64,000 nucleotides of DNA, from positions 198,305-262,304 of the forward strand of contig JADKKE010000004.1 in assembly GCA_016720655.1 (NCBI GenBank). The letters run 5' to 3'. Source of the DNA: Bacteroidota bacterium. GTDB taxonomy: Bacteria > Bacteroidota > Bacteroidia > AKYH767-A > 2013-40CM-41-45. The translations under genes were made by a program, and so were the position numbers. Below the pieces are notes generated by a model. The model saw only the letters and a program-made list of their open reading frames with translations. It ran no database searches and was not told the origin of the DNA. Shown here piece by piece: positions 57,416 to 64,000 of the stretch; the first letter of the stretch is position 1, and each line of letters begins with the position of its first letter.

Positions 57416-57471
57416 TTCTACTTTCTACTCTCTACTTTCTACTCTCTACTTTCTACTCTCTACTCTCTACT
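57416..57471. repeat. Heptamer tandem repeat (TTCTACT/CTCTACT)
   Basis: Eight 7-bp units, starting 10 bp past the MscS stop. Same family as 30553-30600. Confidence 0.85.
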
Positions 57472-57482
57472 ATCAAAAAAAA

Positions 57483-57917
57483 TCAATTGTGTATATACAC
57501 AGTTTGATTCGTCGCGTCGTATTCACAAACATATTGTTTCATGGGTCGGGAAGCAGGACCTTGAATAATGGAGCCATCAGCAAAGCTGAATTTACTGCCA
57601 CAGTTTCTGTCCACGCCAATCACCTGGCTGGTGTCAATGTCAATGATCGCAGCATTTACAGAGGGGTCGTAAGGGCAGGCTCTTTCGGAAGCGGTGAATT
57701 CATCTATACTTCTCCGATATACTACAATTCCCTTTACTCCGCCATCGATGGCAAGAGAATTTCCGATACTGTTCAACGCTGCATACTGAGGCAGACCAAG
57801 GGAAACTACTCGGTCAACGGTTACATTTGGAATATTGTTTTCGCTGTTGCTTTTTTTACAAGCCTGAATGAAAAACAAAGCACTTGCCCAGGCAAGGATC
57901 CAAAAGATTTTGTTCAT
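57483..57917 (-). CDS. Lipoprotein with degenerate Rieske-like domain
   Basis: 144 aa from ATG 57917 ([20 protein letters not shown], lipobox IQAC); a longer frame reaches 57953. The C-terminal part reads [14 protein letters not shown] ... [19 protein letters not shown] ... [10 protein letters not shown], the architecture of Bacteroidota Rieske-like lipoproteins. The CXH and CXXH ligands of a true [2Fe-2S] cluster are replaced (CPY and CGS), so a cluster is unlikely. Function unknown. Confidence 0.65.
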   Translation of the reverse strand: MNKIFWILAWASALFFIQACKKSNSENNIPNVTVDRVVSLGLPQYAALNSIGNSLAIDGGVKGIVVYRRSIDEFTASERACPYDPSVNAAIIDIDTSQVIGVDRNCGSKFSFADGSIIQGPASRPMKQYVCEYDATNQTVYIHN

Positions 57918-57984
57918 AACAATTGGAGGGGTTGGAGTGGATCTTTTTTGCATTATTTATATTTGTCTTTCAAACCATTTAACC

Positions 57985-58215
57985 ATGAAAAAACTAATTC
58001 TCTTCATTGCAATTCCATTGTTATTTGTTGCTTGTAAAGGTAACGAAAACAAGTCGGATGCAACAGCAACTGATTCCAGCAGTACAGCAGCACCGGTGGA
58101 TACAAGTGCAGCGACAAGCGCAACTCAATACACCTGCCCAATGCATCCGGAAGTGATGGCTGACAAACCCGGGGCATGTCCGCAGTGCGGAATGGAATTG
58201 CAGGTAAAAAGTTAA
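57985..58215 (+). CDS. Lipoprotein with heavy-metal-binding (YHS-like) domain
   Basis: 76 aa from ATG 57985 ([20 protein letters not shown], lipobox FVAC). After a Ser/Thr/Ala linker comes [20 protein letters not shown] followed by GMEL, the CPMHP...CPxCGM heavy-metal-binding domain found on copper and efflux proteins. It probably binds copper or another soft metal at the outer face of a membrane. Confidence 0.85.
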   Translation: MKKLILFIAIPLLFVACKGNENKSDATATDSSSTAAPVDTSAATSATQYTCPMHPEVMADKPGACPQCGMELQVKS

Positions 58216-58279
58216 GTTGTTGGCAGGTAGAAAGAACTTTTGGTACAGAATACTTTTACTGAATTTTCGTTAGTCATCC

Positions 58280-58594
58280 ATGATTCCGAAACTCAAAATT
58301 CTGTTTTTTTTAGTGATGTTGTTAATGGGGAAAGCGCTGCATGCTCAGGATCTTGATGCACGCTCTCCTTAACCTGCGCCTGTTGGCAAACAACAAAAAA
58401 CTGCCGAAAAGAAGAAAGCTCTGCAACAGAAAAAATTTGATAAAAGTGTTGAGAAGGCCAGAAAACAACATTTAAAGAATCAATCCAAAAACACTCGTAA
58501 GATGATGCGAAAGAGTCATCATTCATCAAAACGATGGAATGAGGACCGGAAAGGTTTTTTTCTGACTCGTTGGATGAAAAAAAAGAACCACTAA
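58280..58594 (+). pseudogene. Small Lys-rich exported protein with an in-frame stop
   Basis: An ATG at 58280 begins MIPKLKILFFLVMLLMGKAL-HAQ, a signal peptide. The frame then meets TAA at 58370-58372 after 30 codons, yet the same frame stays open for 73 more codons (PAPVGKQQKTAEKKKALQQK ... RWNEDRKGFFLTRWMKKKNH) to 58594. The reading frame, Lys bias and signal peptide suggest one small basic exported protein broken by a single C/A-to-T change. Read-through or a sequencing substitution are also possible. No family was recognised. Confidence 0.5.
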
Positions 58595-59260
58595 GCACAT
58601 TTCGGATAAGACGATTACATGAATTCCTTGTGAGCCGATAATAAGCTGGTTTTTTAACATTTTTTCCCCAAGCAATATTCAGTGTTGGCCAAAAACCGCT
58701 ACCAGAGCGGGTTCTAAAGGCTTATGTTTGCACAAGCCTTGGAAAGCCTTAATTGGCGCAGTTTTCATGGCATGATGTAAATTATTCTGATATTTTCATA
58801 TGACTTTGCCCCCGACAAATCCATTGAAATTTAATTGCACTGTAGCGGACATTATTGTCAGCGAAATCATTCATTCTTTTTCTCGAAACTGCCATTCATT
58901 CTTAACAGATAAATATTTGAATATATTTTATGGTTTTGGATATTTTACAAAACCTCATCATATGTTGCCTGTAGTTAATGCGTATAAAAATCACGGAAAT
59001 TTATCCTTTGTGGAAAAGGATTGAACCGGGATAAACCAATTCGTTTGCCATGTAATTCAGTGCATTCGCCATTGGTAACAATTGCTTAAGCAAGATAACT
59101 TGTAAGTCGGGTTCAGCTGGAAATATCTTGCCGTGCTGTTGATTTCAAGAATGAATCTACTTCGGTTGATTTGGGAGCAACTATGCCCATAACAACTAAT
59201 GGAGCTACAATAAAATATAATTAATCAACAACCCCCAACTTGATAAAAGCCAAAATTCTC
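58595..59260. other. 666-bp intergenic region upstream of the adhesin gene
   Basis: No supported gene; the one 74-codon open frame (58800-59024) has no recognisable features. It holds a small inverted repeat AAGGCTT/AAGCCTT (58717-58740) with no T-run. A perfect 12-bp palindrome TTGCTTAAGCAA lies at 59082-59093. The AT-rich stretch before 59261 presumably contains the adhesin promoter, but no exact -33/-7 pair is seen. Confidence 0.55.
59082..59093. promoter_or_regulatory. Palindrome upstream of the adhesin gene
   Basis: Perfect palindrome TTGCTTAAGCAA, 168 bp before the adhesin ATG. A possible operator, but a 12-bp palindrome can occur by chance. Confidence 0.25.
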
Positions 59261-62200
59261 ATGAAAAAAATTACGAAATCCTGAAACACATTTTAGTCGC
59301 CTTTCTGTTTATTCTCACAAAGTCAGGCTTTGCACAAACCCAGACATTTACTACTACAGGAACATTCACTGCGCCAGCAGGAGTAACATCCGTAGTGGTT
59401 GAATGTTGGGGTGCAGGCGGTGCTGGTGGGGGTAATACTTCTAACAGCGATGGTGGAGGTGGAGGTGGAGGTGGTGCTTATGCAAAAAACACAGTTTCTG
59501 TAACTCCAGGAAATAACTACACCGTTACTGTTGGTACTGGTGCCAATGGGGGTACAGGGAATGGATCCGCCGGAGGTGATTCTTATTTTATTAATATTTC
59601 CACTGTCATGGCAAAAGGTGGTGCTGGTGGATCTGCAGTTTCAGGTGGTAACCCCGGTAATGGTGGTGCAGGTGGTTCTGGTACTTCCAGCGTAGGAACG
59701 ACAAAATTCTCAGGTGGTACGGGTGGAACGGGACGAAATAACAATACTGGTCAGGGAGGTCCTGGTGGATCATCAGCAGGAACCGCAGCTGTTGGCACAT
59801 CCGGAGCTGGTACTCGGACCACGGTTACGGCTGCTGCCGCGGCTCTCTTGGTGGTGGTGGGATTGGGAAATGGCGGCAATTCCGGAAGTGATGGTTCAAA
59901 TGGGGGAACACCGGGTGGTGGTGGTGGTGGTTCCGGTGATGGAAACAATAGTGGAGGGGATGGAGCGCGTGGTCAGGTATTGATCACATGGACTTGTTCC
60001 AACACACTTACTTCAGGAGCCGGGACAAATATTCAGTCTCTGTAAAAACTATTCGATAACAACAATTACTTATACACTCGTTGGTGCAACAGGAGCAAAT
60101 ATTACCGGTTTGCCAACAGGTGTCACAGGTTCTTATAGTTCAGGAACTGTGACGATTAGTGGCAGTCCGTCCGTAACAGGTACATTTAATTATACTGTTA
60201 CACCAACCGGAAGTTGTACGAGTAGCACATCAACGGGTACGATTACAGTCAACGGCCCAACAGCAAACGTGGGTTCAGCACTCAGTTCAATCTGTCAGAA
60301 CGGAACTTCAGGATTACTTGGTGGGAGTGTTTCCGGTACTGCTACCGGAGGTACGTGGTCGGATGGTGCAATCGGAGGGGCTTTTAATCCAAATGCAACA
60401 ACATTAAATGGAACCTATTCTCCGCCTTCTGGTTTTTCCGGAACTGTAGTATTAACTCTTACTTCAAGTGGAGGGTCTTGTGGTACAGCAAGCGCATCCA
60501 AAAACCTGACTGTTGTCGCACAACCAACTGCATCCGGAAGCGGAGGCAGTCAGACTATTTGTGCTGGTGGTTCTGCAACAGTCAGTGGTATTTCAGCTTC
60601 CAATGGAACAATCTCATGGACCGAAAATGGAGCAGGTTCTATTACAAGTGGTGGAGCTACTGTATCTCCCACATATACTTCACAAGCAGGTGACGCAGGA
60701 AATACTGTCACCTTAACAATGACTGTCACAGGTAACCCGTGTACGGTTGCTAATGCAACTTATACTGTTCTTGTAAATGCTTTGCCTTCAATTTCTGTGA
60801 GCCCGGCTTCACCAAATGTTTGTTTAGGAAGTGGTGTTTCTCTCACAGTTTCAGGAGCAAGTACTTATCTATGGTCACCAGCAGGTAGTTTAAGCGCATC
60901 CACAGGTGCCACTGTAATTGCTTCTCCTTCTGTCAATACAACATATACTGTTACTGGTACGGATGCCAATAGTTGTACCAAGACTAGCACTGTAACAGTA
61001 ACGATAATCCCTGCGCCTTCTGCAGTGACGGTTACTCCTTCTTCAACTACCATTTGTTCTGGGGGAAGTGTTTCACTTGCTGCTTCCGGCGGTCCGCTTG
61101 TTTCTACTGTTACTTCAGGTACCGGATCGTCAACAACTTCTTCCAACACGAGTAGCTCAACACTTGGACCCAACTTTGCAGAACTATTACGGTGGAATGA
61201 AGCAACAAACTATGTGGCGTGCGTCAGAATTGACTGCCTTAGGATTGATCAGTGGCTCCAAGATAAATTCTATTACCATCAACCTGGCAGCTGCCGGAAC
61301 AACGTATGCGCTTTTAAATTACAGAGTAAAATACCAGTTGTCTCCATCGATAACTTCATTGTCAACAACGCCAATTACTACAGGATGGGCAACAATCTTT
61401 GGTCCGCAAAGCTATACTCCAAACGTAGGATTGAATACATTCACTTTTACCTCTCCTATAACCTGGGATGGTTCAAGCTCCTTGATTCTTGAATTCAATT
61501 TCAGCAATAATAACACAGGAAGTACCGGTACTCTCAATACAGCAACATTTAATACAGGGATTGGATATACTGCAACTAACTTTTACCGTGCTGACAATGT
61601 GACTGCTGCTTCTGTAGATGCATTTTCAAGTACTGTGAATTTTTCCTATTCATCCAGAAACAATGTTCAGTTCAACATAACTCAACCAGTCACTTATGCC
61701 TGGTTGCCAGCCACAGGATTGAACACAACTTCTGGTACCCCTGTAATTGCTACACCGTCGGTAAGTACAACGTACACAGTTAGTGGAACTTTATCCAATG
61801 GTTGTGCTTCAACTGCAACTTCAGTTGTTAATATTGACCCGGCTATTTCGATTTCATTTAGCCAAAGCGATGTGTCGTGCAATGGTGGTTCCAATGGTTC
61901 TGCAACAGCTAGCCCAAGTGGTGGAAATGGATCGTATACTGCTTATTTGTGGTCGGATGGTCAGACTACTTCTACAGCGACTGGCCTTATTGCAGGAACA
62001 TATTCTGTTACTGTCACTGATGGAATTGGGTGTACTGCAAGTAATTCTGTAACGATCACTCAGCCTGCAGCACTTGTCGCATCATGTTCAGTGGTTTCGA
62101 ACGTCTCCTGTAATGGTGGTACGAATGGCGCAGCAGATGTAACTGCAAGTGGCGGTACTGCGCCTTATACCGGAACTGGTTCGTTCACCGGTCTTGCTGC

Positions 62201-64000
62201 CGGATCATATACGTACAACATATCTGATGCGAATGGTTGCACCGCATCCTGTTCAGTAACCATTTCTGAACCTGCTGCACTTGTGGCTACATGTTCTGTT
62301 GTTGCAAACGTTTCCTGTAACGGTGGAACTGATGGCGCTGCGGATGTAACTGCAAGCGGTGGTACTACTCCATATACAGGCACAGGTTCCTTCACCGGTT
62401 TAGCTGCAGGTTCTTATACTTATAATATTTCTGATGCGAATGGTTGTACAGCTTCTTGTACAGTGACAATCACTGAGCCGGCAGTTCTTTCAGCATCGTG
62501 TTCAGTTGCTTCAAACGTTTCTTGTAACGGAGGTGCTGATGGTGTTGTTACTGTTACCGGAAGTGGTGGTACAGCTCCATATTCTGTGTCTCCTTCACCT
62601 AACGGATTGACTGCAGGTTCGTACACTTTCACAATCACAGATGCAAACGGTTGTACTACGACCTGTTCTGAAACTATTACAGAACCAACTGTATTGTCTG
62701 CATCGTGTTCATGGGTATCGGATGCAAGTTGTAATGGTGGTTCTGATGGATCAGCTTCTGTGAGTGCTACCGGAGGTACAGCTCCATATTCCGGTACAGG
62801 TCTTATTGCAGGACTTTCAGCAGGAACTCAAACTCTTACTGTTACGGATGCGAATGGCTGTACAGCTACGTGTTCAGTAACTATCAACGAACCGACTGCA
62901 CTTGTTGCAACATGTTCAGTTGTCTCCCATGTTTCTTGTAACGGTGGAACAGACGGTGCTGCGGATGTAACTGCAAGTGGTGGTACTGCTCCTTATACCG
63001 GAACAGGATCCTTCACCGGTCTTGCTGCCGGAACTTATACTTACAATGTATCTGATGCAAGCGGTTGCACAGCTTCCTGTTCAGTAACAATCACTGAGCC
63101 AGCTGCACTTGTTGCAACATGTTCTGTTGTTGCAAACGTTTCCTGTAACGGTGGAACGGATGGCGCTGCAGATGTAAGTGCAAGCGGTGGCACTGCTCCA
63201 TATACCGGAACAGGATCGTTTACCGGTCTTGCTGCTGGTTCTTATACTTATAATATTTCTGATGCAAACGGTTGCACAGCTTCATGCTCTGTAACAATCA
63301 CTGAGCCTGCAGTTCTGGTTGCAACGTGTTCTGTTGTTTCTCATGTTTCCTGTAACGGTGGAACAGATGGTGCTGCAGATGTAACTGCAAGTGGTGGTAC
63401 TGCTCCATACACTGGAACAGGATCCTTCACTGGTCTTGCTGCCGGAACTTATACTTACAATGTATCGGATGCAAATGGTTGCACAGCTTCCTGTTCAGTA
63501 ACAATCACTGAGCCGACTGTCCTGCTTGCTTCTTGTACTTTCGTTTCTGATGTAACCTGCAATGGTGGTTCAGATGGATCAGCTTCTGTGAGTGCTTCCG
63601 GTGGTACAGCTCCATATTCCGGAACAGGTCTGATAACAGGTCTTTCAGCAGGAACACAAACTCTTACTGTTACAGATGCAAACGGCTGCACAGCTACTTG
63701 TTCAGTAACTATCAGCGAACCTGCTGCACTTGTTGCGACATGTTCAATTGTCTCCCATGTTTCTTGTAACGGTGGAACAGACGGCGCTGCGGATGTTACT
63801 GCAAGCGGTGGTACTGCACCTTATACCGGAACAGGATCCTTCACCGGTCTTGCTGCCGGTTCTTATACTTACAACGTATCGGATGCAAACGGTTGCACAG
63901 CTTCCTGTTCAGTGACAATCACTGAGCCTGCTGCCCTGGTTGCTACTTGTTCTGTTGTTTCTCACGTTTCCTGTAATGGTGGAACAGACGGCGCTGCAGA
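59261..64000 (+). CDS. Giant secreted adhesin (Gly-rich domain, Ig-like regions, SprB repeats), partial and frameshifted
   Basis: Starts at ATG 59261 (MKKITK) and continues off the window, over 1,570 codons so far. The signal peptide is read across a one-base loss at about 59277-59281 (LKHILVAFLFILTKSGFAQT). Segment 59281-60043 is a glycine-rich domain ending CSNTLTSGAGTNIQS. A +1 (or -2) break at ~60040 moves to frame 2, which carries PKD/Ig-like beta domains with YSSGTVTISGSP-type strands. A second such break near 61176 (two Cs missing in GPNPLQNYYGG) moves to frame 0. This frame is open to 64000 with TYTVSGTLSNGCAS-type strands and then SprB repeats. The C-terminal sorting domain lies outside the window. 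SprB-type proteins serve gliding motility or surface adhesion via type IX secretion. Confidence 0.85.
62085..64000 (+). repeat. 207-bp (69-residue) SprB tandem repeats
   Basis: TGT codons that open each unit recur exactly every 207 bp at 62085, 62292, 62499, 62706, 62913, 63120, 63327, 63534, 63741 and 63948. Nine units are complete and a tenth is cut by the window end. The protein unit contains VSCNGGTDGAADVTASGGTA, PYTGTGSFTGLAAG and SDANGCTASCSVTITEPA. The repeat is interrupted by variant units at 62499 and by type-B units at 62706 and 63534. A more diverged SprB unit precedes it at about 61860-62084. Confidence 0.97.

Noticed and set aside
58717..58740. AAGGCTT/AAGCCTT hairpin considered as a terminator
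   Set aside because: No T-run follows and there is no adjacent gene end that needs it.
58800..59024. 74-codon plus-strand open frame
   Set aside because: No signal peptide, motif or RBS; in an AT-rich gap, chance is the better explanation.
62085..64000. Regular 207-bp spacing considered as CRISPR or rRNA-like repeats
   Set aside because: The units are coding, in frame, and encode SprB domains.

Overview
The window comes from a Bacteroidota (Bacteroidetes) chromosome. Several things point there: type IX secretion C-terminal sorting domains, SprB-type adhesin repeats, a TonB receptor with a carboxypeptidase-like plug extension, lipoproteins with Bacteroidota-style signal peptides, promoters of the TTTG-N19/20-TAnnTTTG type, and the rsfS-ftsH-LUD-DUF2007-cdsA-psd gene order typical of the phylum. 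The order or family cannot be fixed from this sequence. Almost everything is ordinary chromosomal housekeeping. There is no phage, no insertion sequence, no CRISPR array and no rRNA.

Layout. 1-6.2 kb: a frameshifted secreted protein, a LysM glucosaminidase, a PLP deaminase, urocanate hydratase and a lipoprotein. 6.3-13 kb: a minus-strand block rsfS, ftsH, LUD protein, DUF2007, cdsA, glutamate dehydrogenase and psd, with birA divergent. 13.8-20.2 kb: a T9SS cargo protein, a SRPBCC protein, pyrE, a Nudix hydrolase, coaD, rsmD and a DUF3822 protein. 20.4 kb: tRNA-Val(GAC). 20.7-30.5 kb: a Tat-type pirin, an M43 metalloprotease, LysE, a GH3-like protein, isocitrate dehydrogenase, ribF and a leucine-rich-repeat protein. 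30.6-35 kb: a thiamine-uptake locus (TPP riboswitch, TonB receptor, PnuC-type permease, NadR-like P-loop kinase). 35.2-46.6 kb: an AraC regulator, a GGGP synthase family protein, a phosphopantetheinyl transferase, ahcY, a di-heme peroxidase, a subtilase, a TMEM175 channel, atpD-atpC and murF. 46.9-50.1 kb: a Wza/Wzc-type exopolysaccharide export pair. 50.1-58.6 kb: an acyl-CoA dehydrogenase, a T9SS protein, anmK, a histone-like Lys/Ala protein, a second amino-acid dehydrogenase, MscS and small lipoproteins. 59.3-64 kb: the start of a giant Gly-rich/SprB-repeat adhesin that runs off the window.

Two patterns run through the whole window. First, many intergenic gaps carry tandem arrays with an exact 7-bp period but different sequences. 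They usually sit just 3' of a stop codon, and in two cases the stop codon lies inside the first unit. Second, at least ten reading-frame breaks occur in otherwise intact genes (the first secreted protein, psd, birA, AraC, wzc, the histone-like gene, the adhesin). All are explained by lost bases, several of them in homopolymers. Because psd and birA are included, consensus deletion errors are more likely than true decay. The reading frames below are therefore reconstructed where needed, and this is stated in each entry.
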